Shown one piece after another: positions 52,636 through 62,196 of a DNA stretch of 64,000 bases. Within the stretch, counting starts at the first letter, position 1, and each line of letters starts with the position of its first letter. The stretch comes from Paraburkholderia dioscoreae (lineage in GTDB: Bacteria > Pseudomonadota > Gammaproteobacteria > Burkholderiales > Burkholderiaceae). Location of the stretch: contig NZ_LR699554.1 of the NCBI RefSeq assembly GCF_902459535.1, positions 1,364,001-1,428,000 of the forward strand. The letters are read 5' to 3'. The notes under the pieces are model-generated. The model searched no databases, was not told the origin of the DNA, and saw only the letters and a program-made list of their open reading frames with translations. The position numbers and the translations under genes are program-made.

Positions 52636-53901
52636 ATGTCACACGATGATCAGAACGAGTCCGGCATGCCCTCGGCGCTGCGCCGCAAACTGTTGATGGG
52701 GCTCGCTGCCGCTCCCGCGCTGGCCATGTCCGGCATCGCGCGGGCCCAGCAGTTTCCGACCGCCAAGGTCAACACCACGCACCTTGCCGTCACCGACACG
52801 GAAGTGACGGTGGGCCAGTTGCACTCGGCGACCGGCACGATGGCGATCTCCGAAACCGGCTCGATTCAGGCCGAGCGGCTTGCGATCGAACAGATCAATT
52901 CGGCAGGCGGCATTCTTGGCCGCAAGATCAAGATCATTCAGGAAGACGGTGCATCCGACTGGCCGACGTTCGCCGAGAAGTCGAAGAAGCTGCTGGAGAA
53001 CGATCACGTCGCCGCCGTGTTCGGCTGCTGGACGTCGGCCTCGCGCAAGGCCGTGCTGCCGATTTTCGAACGCGACAACGGCCTGCTGTACTACCCGACC
53101 TTCTACGAAGGCCTGGAGCAGTCGCACAACGTGTTCTACACCGGCCAGGAAGCGACCCAGCAGATTCTCTGGGGGCTGAACTGGGCGAACCAGACCAAGA
53201 AGGCGAAGAGCTTCTTCCTGATCGGCTCGGACTATATCTGGCCGCGCACCTCGAACAAGATTGCGCGCAAGCATATCGAGCAGCATCTGACCGGCTGCAA
53301 GGTGGTGGGCGAAGAGTATTACCCGCTCGGCACCACCAACTTCAACTCGCTGATCAACAAGATCAAGATCGCCAAGCCGGATTGCATCTACGCGATCATC
53401 GTCGGCGGTTCGAACGTGGCGTTTTACAAGCAGCTCAAAGCGGCCGGCATCACCGCGGACAAGCAGTTCCTGCTGACCATCTCGGTGACGGAAGACGAGG
53501 TGCTCGGCATTGGCGGCGAAAACTTCGCGGGCTTCTACTCGGCCATGAAGTATTTCGAATCGCTCGATAACGACAACAACAAGAAATTCGTCGCGGCATT
53601 CAAGGCGAAATACGGGCCGAAATCCGTGATCGGCGACGTGACCCAGGCGGCCTACCTCGGGCCGTGGCTCTGGAAAGCCGCGGTGGAGAAGGCCGGCAGC
53701 TTCGACGTCGACAAGGTGGTGGCGGCCTCGCCGGGCATCGAATTGAAGACCGCGCCGGAGGGCTACGTGAAGATTCACGCGAACCATCACTTGTGGAGCC
53801 GCACGCGGATCGGACAGGCGCAGGTGGACGGCCAGTTCAAGGTGGTCGCGGAATCGCCGGATCTGATCGAGCCTAATCCGTTCCCGAAGGGCTACCAGTA
53901 A
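52636..53901 (+). CDS. fmdD: Amide/urea ABC transporter substrate-binding protein (FmdD/UrtA type)
   Basis: A 421-residue periplasmic binding protein. The N-terminus has KLLMGLAAAPALAMSGIARAQ, a signal peptide with preceding basic residues. The type I periplasmic fold (Peripla_BP_6) begins at VGQLHSATGTMAISETG, followed by EDGASDWPTFAEKSKKL and FGCWTSASRKAVLP, hallmarks of urea/short-chain-amide binding proteins. YPTFYEGLEQSHNVFYTGQE points to the FmdD branch. AAGGAG precedes the ATG. It is the first gene of the operon ending in formamidase. Confidence 0.92.
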   Translation: MSHDDQNESGMPSALRRKLLMGLAAAPALAMSGIARAQQFPTAKVNTTHLAVTDTEVTVGQLHSATGTMAISETGSIQAERLAIEQINSAGGILGRKIKIIQEDGASDWPTFAEKSKKLLENDHVAAVFGCWTSASRKAVLPIFERDNGLLYYPTFYEGLEQSHNVFYTGQEATQQILWGLNWANQTKKAKSFFLIGSDYIWPRTSNKIARKHIEQHLTGCKVVGEEYYPLGTTNFNSLINKIKIAKPDCIYAIIVGGSNVAFYKQLKAAGITADKQFLLTISVTEDEVLGIGGENFAGFYSAMKYFESLDNDNNKKFVAAFKAKYGPKSVIGDVTQAAYLGPWLWKAAVEKAGSFDVDKVVAASPGIELKTAPEGYVKIHANHHLWSRTRIGQAQVDGQFKVVAESPDLIEPNPFPKGYQ

Positions 53902-53975
53902 TCACAGCGGCAAGCCACGCGTGAAGCGCGCTCGCCGCTGTGCGGGCGCGCGCCGATCAATTCGAGGAGAGCGAC

Positions 53976-54893
53976 ATGTCGGCTTCGGACATTCTTAACA
54001 TCACGCTGATGCAGGGTTTCGCGGGCTTGAGCCTTTTCAGCGTGCTGCTGCTGATGGGGCTGGGGCTGGCGGTGATCTTCGGCCAGATGGGCGTCATCAA
54101 TATGGCGCACGGCGAATTCATGACGATCGGCGCTTACACGATCTACATGTTTTCCCAACTGGCCGACAACTATTGGCACGGCTTCGCGCCGGTGTATTTC
54201 CCGCTCGCCATCTGCGCGGCTTTCGCGCTGGCGTTCGCGGCGGGTTGGGTCGCGGAGTGGGCGCTGATCCGTCATCTTTACCGGCGTCCGCTCGACACCC
54301 TGCTGGCGACCTGGGGCCTCAGCCTCGGCATGCAGCAGGTATTCCGCTCGGTGTTCGGCCCGAAAGAAGTGAGCCCGACCTTGCCGGACTGGCTGATGGG
54401 CTCCTGGTCGCCTAAGCCGGGGCTCGACATTCCGATCAACGGCCTCTTCGTGATGAGCCTCGCCGTGGTGATGACGGGCGGTGTGCTGCTGGCGCTGTAC
54501 CGCTCGCGCTGGGGCTTGCGTGTGCGGGCCACGGTGGCGAACCGTCAGATGGCGAACGCGGCGGGCATCGATACCCGCAAGACCGACCGGCTGACCTTTG
54601 CGATCGGCTGCGGCATGGCCGGCGTCGCGGGCGCGGCGTTCACCGCGATCGGCTCCACCGGGCCGACCAGCGGCTCGCTCTACATCGTCGATTCGTTCCT
54701 CGTGGTGACGTTCGGCGGCGCCGCGAGCCTGCTCGGCACGGTGGCGTCCGCCTTCGGCATTGCGCAGATGCAGTCGATCAGCGAGTTCTTCATGACGGGT
54801 TCGTCGGCGCGCGTGGTGACGCTGTTGACCATCGTGATCGTGCTGATGTTGCGGCCGCAAGGACTCTTCGCGTCGAAGGTACGCCGTGCGTAA
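53976..54893 (+). CDS. fmdE: ABC transporter permease, LivH/UrtB/FmdE type
   Basis: A 305-residue inner-membrane permease with eight or nine helices. It has the branched-chain permease signatures LGLAVIFGQMGVINMAHGEF near residue 30 and TFGGAASLLGTVASA near 245. It pairs with the next permease to carry the amide bound by the upstream protein. I chose the ATG at 53976, behind GAGGAG. Confidence 0.92.
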   Translation: MSASDILNITLMQGFAGLSLFSVLLLMGLGLAVIFGQMGVINMAHGEFMTIGAYTIYMFSQLADNYWHGFAPVYFPLAICAAFALAFAAGWVAEWALIRHLYRRPLDTLLATWGLSLGMQQVFRSVFGPKEVSPTLPDWLMGSWSPKPGLDIPINGLFVMSLAVVMTGGVLLALYRSRWGLRVRATVANRQMANAAGIDTRKTDRLTFAIGCGMAGVAGAAFTAIGSTGPTSGSLYIVDSFLVVTFGGAASLLGTVASAFGIAQMQSISEFFMTGSSARVVTLLTIVIVLMLRPQGLFASKVRRA

Positions 54894-54953
54894 TTTTTCA
54901 TCGAGTGCGCCTCTGAACCGTTCCATCAATTGCTTCAGCCCGGAGAAACGCAT

Positions 54954-56117
54954 ATGGACCCGCTGAACCCTTCCGCCGGCGCGCCCGCTTCGCCGGGTCA
55001 TGCAGCCGCCCGCGCCGGCTTGCGGCCCGCGCTGCGGCGCTGGCTCACCACCGACGGCTACGGCAGCATCGTGGTGCTGGCGGTGCTGATTCTCGTCGTG
55101 TTTCCGCTCGCGCTCGACGTGTTCCGTCTGAACCTGATGGGCAAGTATCTGACCTACGCGTTCGTCGCCGTCGGCCTCGTGATGGCGTGGGGCTACGGCG
55201 GCGTGCTGAGTCTCGGGCAAGGCGTGTTTTTCGGCCTCGGCGGCTACTGCATGGCCATGTTCCTGAAGCTCGAAGCCTCGGACCCGGTCAGCACGAAGAT
55301 CCAGTCGACGCCGGGCATTCCCGACTTCATGGACTGGAACCAGCTCACCGCGCTGCCGTTCTGGTGGAAGCCGTTTCATTCACTGCCGTTCGCGCTTGCG
55401 GCGGTGGTGGTCGTGCCGTGCGCGCTGGCGTTCGTGGTGGGCTTCGCCATGTTCAAGCGGCGCGTGGGCGGCGTGTACTTCGCCATCATCACGCAGGCGG
55501 TGGCGCTGATTCTTTCGGTGCTGATCATCGGCCAGCAAGGCTATACGGGCGGCGTGAACGGCATCACGGATTTGCGCACCCTGCTTGGCTGGGACATTCG
55601 CGGCGACGGTGCGAAGCTGATCCTGTACTTCGTCAATGCGGTTCTGCTGCTGGTGGCGATTCTCTGTTGCCGGCAAATCCAGCGCAGCAAGCTCGGCACG
55701 CTGCTGCTCGCCATGCGCGACAAGGAAGACCGCGTGCGTTTCTCGGGCTATGACGTGGCCATGTTCAAGGTGTTCGCGTTCTGTGTCGCCGCGGTGCTGG
55801 CCGCGATCGGCGGGGCGATGTTCACGTTGCAGGTGGGCTTCATGTCGCCGTCGTTCGTCGGGATCGTGCCTTCCATTGAAATGGTGATCTATGCCGCGGT
55901 GGGCGGGCGCATGTCGCTGGTCGGCGCGGTCTACGGCGCGGTGCTCGTCAATCTCGGCAAGACGTGGTTTTCCGAGAGCTTTCCGAACCTGTGGCTGTTC
56001 CTGATGGCGGCACTCTTTATTGGCGTGGTGATGGCGTTTCCGAACGGCCTCGCCGGTCTTTACGACAGTCATGTGAAGCCGTGGCTCGCGCGCCGCGGCG
56101 CAAGGAGCGCCTCATGA
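54954..56117 (+). CDS. fmdF: ABC transporter permease, LivM/UrtC/FmdF type
   Basis: A 387-residue permease with about ten helices after a 30-residue cytoplasmic leader. Signatures include MAWGYGGVLSLGQGVFFGLGGY near residue 78 and AAVGGRMSLVGAVYGAVLVN near 315. It forms the translocation pore with the preceding permease. CGGAG precedes the ATG at 54954. Its stop overlaps the ATPase start by four bases. Confidence 0.92.
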   Translation: MDPLNPSAGAPASPGHAAARAGLRPALRRWLTTDGYGSIVVLAVLILVVFPLALDVFRLNLMGKYLTYAFVAVGLVMAWGYGGVLSLGQGVFFGLGGYCMAMFLKLEASDPVSTKIQSTPGIPDFMDWNQLTALPFWWKPFHSLPFALAAVVVVPCALAFVVGFAMFKRRVGGVYFAIITQAVALILSVLIIGQQGYTGGVNGITDLRTLLGWDIRGDGAKLILYFVNAVLLLVAILCCRQIQRSKLGTLLLAMRDKEDRVRFSGYDVAMFKVFAFCVAAVLAAIGGAMFTLQVGFMSPSFVGIVPSIEMVIYAAVGGRMSLVGAVYGAVLVNLGKTWFSESFPNLWLFLMAALFIGVVMAFPNGLAGLYDSHVKPWLARRGARSAS

Positions 56118-56857
56118 GCAATACCGATTTCGTGCTGGCCGTGGAAGAACTGAGCGTGTCGTTCGACGGCTTCAAGGCGATCGATTCGCTCAACCTGTAT
56201 GTGGATCGCGGCGAGTTGCGCGTGGTGATCGGACCGAACGGCGCGGGCAAGACGACGCTGCTCGATCTCATCTGCGGCAAGACGCGCGCGACCCACGGCA
56301 GCATCAAGTTCCGCAACGAGGAGATGACGCAGTTGCCGGAGTTTCGTCGCGTGCGCAAAGGGATAGGCCGCAAGTTCCAGACGCCGTCGATTTACGAAAA
56401 CCTCTCCGTGTTCCAGAACCTCGAAGTGTCGTTTCCTCGCGGACGTGGCGTGTTCGGCGCACTGGCGTTTCGCCGCACTGACGACGTGATGGACCGCGTG
56501 CGCAGCGTGGCCGGTGAGATCGGCCTCGCGAATCAACTGGATCTCGAAGCGGGTTTGCTCTCGCACGGCCAGAAACAGTGGCTCGAAATCGGCATGTTGC
56601 TGATGCAGGAGCCGGAACTGTTGATGCTCGACGAGCCGATCGCCGGCATGAGCGTGCGCGAGCGCGAGATCACGGCGGAGCTGCTCAAACGGATCTGCCA
56701 GAACCGTTCGATGATCGTCATCGAACATGACATGGCGTTCGTCGAACAGATCGCCCACAAGGTCACGGTGATGCACCAGGGAAAGATTCTCGCCGAAGGC
56801 GCGATGGAACAGGTGCAGAACGACCCGCGCGTGATTGACGTCTACCTGGGCCACTGA
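56114..56857 (+). CDS. ABC transporter ATP-binding protein, LivG/UrtD type
   Basis: A 247-residue ATPase. Walker A is GPNGAGKTT near residue 40, the signature segment is LLSHGQKQWLEIGMLLMQEP, Walker B is LLMLDEPIAGM and the switch His is in VIEHDMAFV. The signature LSHGQ in place of LSGGQ is typical of UrtD-type ATPases. ATGA overlap with the permease shows coupling. It powers uptake together with the next ATPase. Confidence 0.93.
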   Translation: MSNTDFVLAVEELSVSFDGFKAIDSLNLYVDRGELRVVIGPNGAGKTTLLDLICGKTRATHGSIKFRNEEMTQLPEFRRVRKGIGRKFQTPSIYENLSVFQNLEVSFPRGRGVFGALAFRRTDDVMDRVRSVAGEIGLANQLDLEAGLLSHGQKQWLEIGMLLMQEPELLMLDEPIAGMSVREREITAELLKRICQNRSMIVIEHDMAFVEQIAHKVTVMHQGKILAEGAMEQVQNDPRVIDVYLGH

Positions 56858-56930
56858 GTGGGGAACGGAAGTTGAATCGACCACGAGTCGAACGGGAGGC
56901 GATCATGAAGCGAGCAACGAGGAGCCCAGC

Positions 56931-57620
56931 ATGTTGAATGTCGACGACGTATTCGTCAGTTATGGCCAAAGCGAGGCCTTGCATGGCATCAGCTTCAACG
57001 CCGCCCGCAACGAGACCGTGGCGATCATGGGGCGCAACGGCATGGGCAAGACCACGCTGTTCAAGTCGCTGATCGGTATTCTGCCGCTGAAAGCGGGCTC
57101 GGTGAAACTGGATGGCGAAGAGGTGTCGCGCGACGAAAGTTTCCGGCGCGTCGCCAAAGGTATCGCGTATGTGCCGCAGGGCCGGCAAATTTTCGCCACG
57201 TTGAGCGTGGAGGAGAACATCCAGACCGGTCTGGAGAACTCACCCACGAGGCGCGTGCCCGACGAAATCTATGCGCTCTTTCCGGTGCTCTACGAGATGC
57301 GCTCACGCAAGGGCGGCAACCTGTCCGGCGGTCAGCAGCAACAACTGGCGATCGCCCGCGCGTTGGTTACGGAGCCCAAGGTGCTGCTGCTCGACGAGCC
57401 CACCGAAGGCATTCAGCCGTCCATCATCAAGGACATCGCGCGGGCGTTGAACGAGATCCGCAAGCTGCGCGACATCACGATCGTCGTGTCCGAGCAGGTG
57501 CTGAGTTTTGCGCTCGATGTGGCCGACCGGCTCTTCGTCATCGAAGGCGGGCGCCTCGTGCATGAGAGCACGCGCAGCGACGCCGACACCGCGAAGATCC
57601 GCGAGTACCTGTCGGTGTGA
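56931..57620 (+). CDS. ABC transporter ATP-binding protein, LivF/UrtE type
   Basis: A 229-residue ATPase. Walker A is GRNGMGKTT near residue 36. Next come PQGRQIFATLSVEENI, signature LSGGQQQQLAIARAL, Walker B LLLDEPTEGIQPS, and a switch position where Glu-Gln (SEQ) replaces the common Glu-His. GAGGAG precedes the ATG at 56931. It is the second ATPase of the amide transporter. Confidence 0.93.
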   Translation: MLNVDDVFVSYGQSEALHGISFNAARNETVAIMGRNGMGKTTLFKSLIGILPLKAGSVKLDGEEVSRDESFRRVAKGIAYVPQGRQIFATLSVEENIQTGLENSPTRRVPDEIYALFPVLYEMRSRKGGNLSGGQQQQLAIARALVTEPKVLLLDEPTEGIQPSIIKDIARALNEIRKLRDITIVVSEQVLSFALDVADRLFVIEGGRLVHESTRSDADTAKIREYLSV

Positions 57621-57656
57621 GCCGACTGTCTGCAATTTCCAAGAGGAGAGTTTGCA

Positions 57657-58889
57657 ATGGCTGAAACGCTAATCAAGGTCGATCTGAACCAGTCGGCCTA
57701 CGACAACGAGAACGTCCACAACCGCTGGCACCCGGATATTCCGATGGCCTGCTGGGTCAATCCGGGCGACGATTTCATTCTGGAGACTTACGACTGGACC
57801 GGTGGCTTCGTCAAGAACAACGACAGTGCCGACGACGTGCGCGATATCGATCTCTCCATCGTGCACTTCCTGTCCGGACCGGTGGGCGTGAAGGGCGCGG
57901 AGCCGGGCGATCTGCTGGTGGTGGATCTGCTCGACATCGGCGCGAAGCAGGAGAGCCAATGGGGCTTTAACGGCTTCTTCTCGAAGAAGAACGGCGGTGG
58001 TTTCCTGACCGATCATTTCCCGCAAGCGCAAAAGTCGATCTGGGATTTTCATGGTCTCTACACCAGTTCGCGCCATATTCCCGGCGTGAACTTCGCGGGA
58101 CTGATCCACCCGGGGCTGATCGGCTGCCTGCCTGATCCGAAGATGCTGGCCACCTGGAACGAGCGCGAAGCCGCGCTGATCGCCACGGACCCGCAACGCG
58201 TGCCCGGCCTCGCCAATCCGCCGTTCGCCGCCACTGCGCACATGGGGCGTCTCGCCGGCGACGAGCACGCCAAAGCCGCCGCCGAAGGGGCGCGCACGGT
58301 GCCGCCGCGCGAGCATGGCGGCAACTGCGACATCAAGGATCTGTCGCGCGGCTCGAAGGTGTATTTCCCGGTGTACGTGGATGGCGCGGGCCTTTCCGTC
58401 GGCGATCTGCACTTCAGCCAGGGCGACGGCGAAATCACCTTCTGCGGCGCCATTGAAATGGCCGGCTGGGTGCACATGAAGGTCGAGTTGATCAAGGGCG
58501 GCATGGAGAAATACGGCATCAAGAACCCGATTTTCAAGCCGAGCCCGATCACGCCTCACTACAACGACTACCTGATCTTCGAAGGCATCTCCGTCGATGA
58601 ACAAGGCAAGCAGCACTACCTGGACGTGCATATCGCCTACCGCCAGGCATGCCTGAATGCGATTGAATATCTGAAGAAGTTTGGCTATTCGGGCGCGCAG
58701 GCTTACTCGATTCTGGGCACGGCACCGGTGCAGGGGCATATCAGCGGCGTCGTGGATGTGCCGAACGCATGCGCGACGCTCTGGTTGCCGACGCAGATTT
58801 TCGACTTCGATATCCGGCCGAATTCCGCGGGACCGGTCAAGCATATTACCGGCGGCGTGGATCTGCCTTTGTCACCGGATCTGGTCTGA
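57657..58889 (+). CDS. fmdA: Formamidase / acetamidase
   Basis: A 410-residue cytoplasmic hydrolase of the FmdA/AmdA family (acetamidase_formamidase), close to the Methylophilus enzyme in length and in motifs: WHPDIPMACWVNPGD, EPGDLLVVDLLDIG, PREHGGNCDIKDLSRGS and YSILGTAPVQGHISGVVD. It releases ammonia from formamide and short amides (EC 3.5.1.49 type). Its position right after the amide transporter defines the operon as amide uptake and nitrogen release. AGAGGAGAG precedes the ATG. Confidence 0.95.
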   Translation: MAETLIKVDLNQSAYDNENVHNRWHPDIPMACWVNPGDDFILETYDWTGGFVKNNDSADDVRDIDLSIVHFLSGPVGVKGAEPGDLLVVDLLDIGAKQESQWGFNGFFSKKNGGGFLTDHFPQAQKSIWDFHGLYTSSRHIPGVNFAGLIHPGLIGCLPDPKMLATWNEREAALIATDPQRVPGLANPPFAATAHMGRLAGDEHAKAAAEGARTVPPREHGGNCDIKDLSRGSKVYFPVYVDGAGLSVGDLHFSQGDGEITFCGAIEMAGWVHMKVELIKGGMEKYGIKNPIFKPSPITPHYNDYLIFEGISVDEQGKQHYLDVHIAYRQACLNAIEYLKKFGYSGAQAYSILGTAPVQGHISGVVDVPNACATLWLPTQIFDFDIRPNSAGPVKHITGGVDLPLSPDLV

Positions 58890-59007
58890 CGTAGAGGTTT
58901 GCCGAAACACCTGAGAGGGCCGTGCCCGGAAGACCGCCGTGCCGAGTCGGGCAATGGCGCGGCGGTCACCGGAGATGGAACGACTTGAGGCACCAAAGGA
59001 GCACACC

Positions 59008-59337
59008 ATGCCGACTTACGATTACCGTTGCGAAAACTGCGGCCCATTCGCTGCGATCCGCCGCGTTGCCGAGCGCGACATGCCTTGCACATGTCCCACC
59101 TGCGAGTCGCAGGCGCAACGTACGTTGAGCCTGCCTTCGTTGTCGTTGATGGCGGCAGGCGCGCGCACCGGACATCAGATCAATGAGCGTTCGGCGCATG
59201 CGCCGCAACGGTCGGGCGAATACAAACACCGGCATGGGCCGGGGTGTGGATGCGGATCGAGCAGTACAAAGGGCGCGACGAGCGCGGGCGGCCTGAAGAC
59301 CAATCCCGCAGGCAGGCCGTGGATGATCAGCCATTAA
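59008..59337 (+). CDS. fmdB: FmdB-family zinc ribbon protein
   Basis: A 109-residue protein with an N-terminal zinc ribbon using the CENC and CPTC pairs (MPTYDYRCENCG start is diagnostic of FmdB). The C-terminus is low-complexity, rich in His, Gly and Cys (HRHGPGCGCGSS). FmdB is proposed to regulate or assist formamidase, but its role is not settled. AAAGGAG precedes the ATG at 59008. It ends the amide operon and converges on the ribonucleotide reductase gene. Confidence 0.9.
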   Translation: MPTYDYRCENCGPFAAIRRVAERDMPCTCPTCESQAQRTLSLPSLSLMAAGARTGHQINERSAHAPQRSGEYKHRHGPGCGCGSSSTKGATSAGGLKTNPAGRPWMISH

Positions 59338-59356
59338 CCGCGACCACGCGCGGACT

Positions 59357-61933
59357 TTACCCGCACGCGCCCACTTCACCGCATGCGGTGCAGAAGTCGC
59401 AGCCATCCTTGCGAATCACCGCGTTCGCTCCGCACGACCCGCACTTGCGCCCGAGCATCGTATGCAGCCCTTGCGCGCCGCCTGGCTGCGTCAACACGAG
59501 GGCGTCGGCATTGGTTTCGACGGGATGCGGGCGAATGCCGAAATCCGCCGGTAGCGCGGTTTCGGCCCGCATCTGCCCGCGCGATAGACGCGCCAGCATG
59601 CGCGAGGGCACCTGATTGCCTTCAGCGTCGAGAAAGCCGCGCCGATGCAGAATCTGCTGGATCGCAAAGGCGAGGGCGGCCACTTCCGAATCGTGCCAGC
59701 GCGGCGTGCGGTGCCCGTCCAGCCGCTGCACCTCGCCGAGCCGTACCTGGCCGCGATCCCATGAGACCTTGCGCATATCCTGCAGGTTGCGCGCGACAAA
59801 ACCGCCACGCGCCGCGAGCGATAGCGAACGCATCGTCGCCGTGATCCATTGCTGCGATTCGTCGCGCTGACCGGTCGGAATGAAGAACTCGATAGGCCGT
59901 TCGATGGTGACGTCCTCACCGCCCAGCCGGCCCGTGACCTCGATAAACGATACCGCCACATAGAGCGACTTCTTGCCCGCCTGCGTCAGATACTCGACCT
60001 TCTCGATGATCGCGGGCAGCTCGCCCTTGGGCCGATGATCGATTGCGATACGCAGCGGATCGAGATCGCTCTCGGTCAGCGTGTCGTCGGCTTGCGGCGG
60101 GCTCACGCTGAGCACCGCGCCGAGCGTCTCGTTGGGCCGGTAGGTGGCGAGACCCTTGAGGCCGTTTTTCCATGCGTCGAAGTAGAGGCTTTCGAACGCT
60201 TCGAACGGATAGTCGGCGGGCACGTTCACGGTCTTCGAGATCGACGTGTCCACATACGGTTGCACGGCCGCCATCATGTCGAGATGGTCGCGCGCCGACA
60301 TTTCCAGCGCGCTGACGAAATAGTCCGGCAGCCGGTCGACGTCGCCGCCGAGCTCGCGATAAAGACGATACGCGTAGTCTTCCACGTCGAACGATTCGCG
60401 GCTGCCGTCGGCCATCACCTTCATGCGCGTGTAAGTCCACGAGAAGGCCGGCTCGATGCCGTTCGAGGCGTTATCCGCAAAGGCAAGGCTCACGGTTCCG
60501 GTCGGCGCGATCGAGAGCAGATGGCTGTTACGGATACCGTCGCGGCGAATGGCCTGCTTGATGTCCTCGGGCAGGCGCGAAGCGAACGTGCCGGTTTCCA
60601 GATAGCGCGCGGCGTCGAAGAGCGGAAACGCGCCGCGCTCGCGCGCCAGTTCGACGGATGCGCGATACGCCTCGTCGCGCATCAGCTGCGCGATGCCCAC
60701 GGCGAAATCGCGGCCTTCCTGCGAGTCGTAGCGCAAGCCGAGCATGACGAGCGTATCGCCGAGACCGGTAAAGCCTACGCCGATGCGCCGTTTGGCGCGC
60801 GACTCTTCGTACTGCTGCGGCAGCGGCCAGAGCGTGACGTCGAGCACGTTGTCGAGAAAGCGCACCTGGGTGCGCGTGCGTTTCGCGAGGCCATCCCAGT
60901 CGAACGACGGCTTGCGGCCTTTGATCTGCGCGAACGGATCGATCACGAAACGCGTGAGGTTCAGCGGGCCGAGATTGCAGCAGCCGTACGCCGGTAACGG
61001 TTGTTCGCCGCACGGATTGGTCGCGCGAATGGTTTCGACCGCGCGCAGATTGTTGTCCTCGTTCATGCGCGAGATGAACACGATGCCGGGTTCCGCGATG
61101 TCGTAAGTGGAGCGCATGATGCGATCCCAGATCGCGCGCGCGGGACGTTCGCTGTAGACCCACAGGCCGTCTTCGCGTTGCCGCACGTCGTCTGCCGCAC
61201 GCTGTGCCGGCGACGGTTCGGCGCGATGCACGAGTTGCCAGGGCTGATCTTCTTCGACCGCGCGCATGAAATCATCGGTCACACCGACCGAGACGTTGAA
61301 GTTGTTCCAGCGGCCCTTCGAATGCTTGGCCTCGATGAACTCCAGCAGGTCGGGGTGATTGCAGTCGAGCACGGCCATCTGCGCGCCGCGCCGCGAACCG
61401 GCGCTCTCGACGGTGCGGCACGACGCGTCGAACACGTCCATATAGCTGCACGGTCCCGAGGCCGACGAACTGGTGGTATGAACCCGCGCGCCCTTGGGCC
61501 GGATCGCCGAGAAGTTGTAGCCGACCCCGCCGCCGCGGCGCATGGTTTCGGCCGCCTGCAGCAAGGCGACGTAAATGCCGGGCAGGCCTTCTTCGTCGAC
61601 GCCTTGAATCGCGTCGCCCACGGGCTGCACGAAGCAATTGATCAGTGTGGCCGCAATGCCGGTGCCCGCCGCGCTCATGATGCGGCCGGCGCCGAGCGCG
61701 CCGTGCCGCAGATTGTCGACGAACAGCGCCTCGACCGACTCGCGCAGCGCCGGCGGTTCGGCCTCGGCGACGCCGCGCGCGACGCGTTTGAATACGTCGT
61801 CAGCCGATTGCTCATCGCCTTTCGCGTATTTTTCCAGCAGAACGTCGAGGGAGAATTGTTGCGGTGCGACGAGCGGTGCGGGAGGCGCGGGGGGCGCGAT
61901 CTGGGCGCGGGTCTCCGGCGTGTCTTCGGCCAT
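59357..61933 (-). CDS. nrdJ: Adenosylcobalamin-dependent (class II) ribonucleotide reductase
   Basis: An 858-residue enzyme. Active-site features are NCFVQPVGDAI near 120, GGGVGYNFSAIR, the NPCGEQPLPAYGCCNLGP loop (radical-site Cys and catalytic Glu) near 315, and APTGTVSLAFADN. The C-terminus has the redox/zinc Cys set CGSCG and CDFCTACGEVGACG. It makes deoxyribonucleotides with B12 as radical source, independent of oxygen. Burkholderia also carry class I enzymes, so this may serve low-oxygen growth. I see no clear cobalamin riboswitch in its 5' region; TATAGT on the minus strand at 61991-61996 could be its -10. Confidence 0.95.
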   Translation of the reverse strand: MAEDTPETRAQIAPPAPPAPLVAPQQFSLDVLLEKYAKGDEQSADDVFKRVARGVAEAEPPALRESVEALFVDNLRHGALGAGRIMSAAGTGIAATLINCFVQPVGDAIQGVDEEGLPGIYVALLQAAETMRRGGGVGYNFSAIRPKGARVHTTSSSASGPCSYMDVFDASCRTVESAGSRRGAQMAVLDCNHPDLLEFIEAKHSKGRWNNFNVSVGVTDDFMRAVEEDQPWQLVHRAEPSPAQRAADDVRQREDGLWVYSERPARAIWDRIMRSTYDIAEPGIVFISRMNEDNNLRAVETIRATNPCGEQPLPAYGCCNLGPLNLTRFVIDPFAQIKGRKPSFDWDGLAKRTRTQVRFLDNVLDVTLWPLPQQYEESRAKRRIGVGFTGLGDTLVMLGLRYDSQEGRDFAVGIAQLMRDEAYRASVELARERGAFPLFDAARYLETGTFASRLPEDIKQAIRRDGIRNSHLLSIAPTGTVSLAFADNASNGIEPAFSWTYTRMKVMADGSRESFDVEDYAYRLYRELGGDVDRLPDYFVSALEMSARDHLDMMAAVQPYVDTSISKTVNVPADYPFEAFESLYFDAWKNGLKGLATYRPNETLGAVLSVSPPQADDTLTESDLDPLRIAIDHRPKGELPAIIEKVEYLTQAGKKSLYVAVSFIEVTGRLGGEDVTIERPIEFFIPTGQRDESQQWITATMRSLSLAARGGFVARNLQDMRKVSWDRGQVRLGEVQRLDGHRTPRWHDSEVAALAFAIQQILHRRGFLDAEGNQVPSRMLARLSRGQMRAETALPADFGIRPHPVETNADALVLTQPGGAQGLHTMLGRKCGSCGANAVIRKDGCDFCTACGEVGACG

Positions 61934-62196
61934 GATATGCCCTCAAACGGCGCCGCGAGGGGCGCGGCGCGGTGGGTGGAAATGCGCGTCACTATACCGC
62001 CGTGCGTGGCACGGCAGGGTGACACGGCGCAATGTGGTCCACCTTAACGCACGTGGCGAAGAGCCGCAATCAAAGGGTGTGTTACCCACGGTGCGACACG
62101 GGTCGCATGATGCGCTTGCCGCTATGTGGGTTGTTCCGCCGGGCGGCTCGGGCACGGTGGATCAGCGTGCACGGCGCCGGCAGGGGCATTGAGGCG

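Noticed and set aside
53892..55379. Leftward open frame of 495 codons
   Set aside because: Antisense to the two permease genes; composition dominated by Arg, His and Gln with no plausible fold.
57669..58844. Leftward open frame of 391 codons
   Set aside because: Shadow of the formamidase gene; Arg/His-rich composition and no motif.
59849..60997. Rightward open frame of 382 codons, and another at 61001-62047
   Set aside because: Both are antisense to the ribonucleotide reductase gene, whose catalytic motifs leave no doubt about the true strand.
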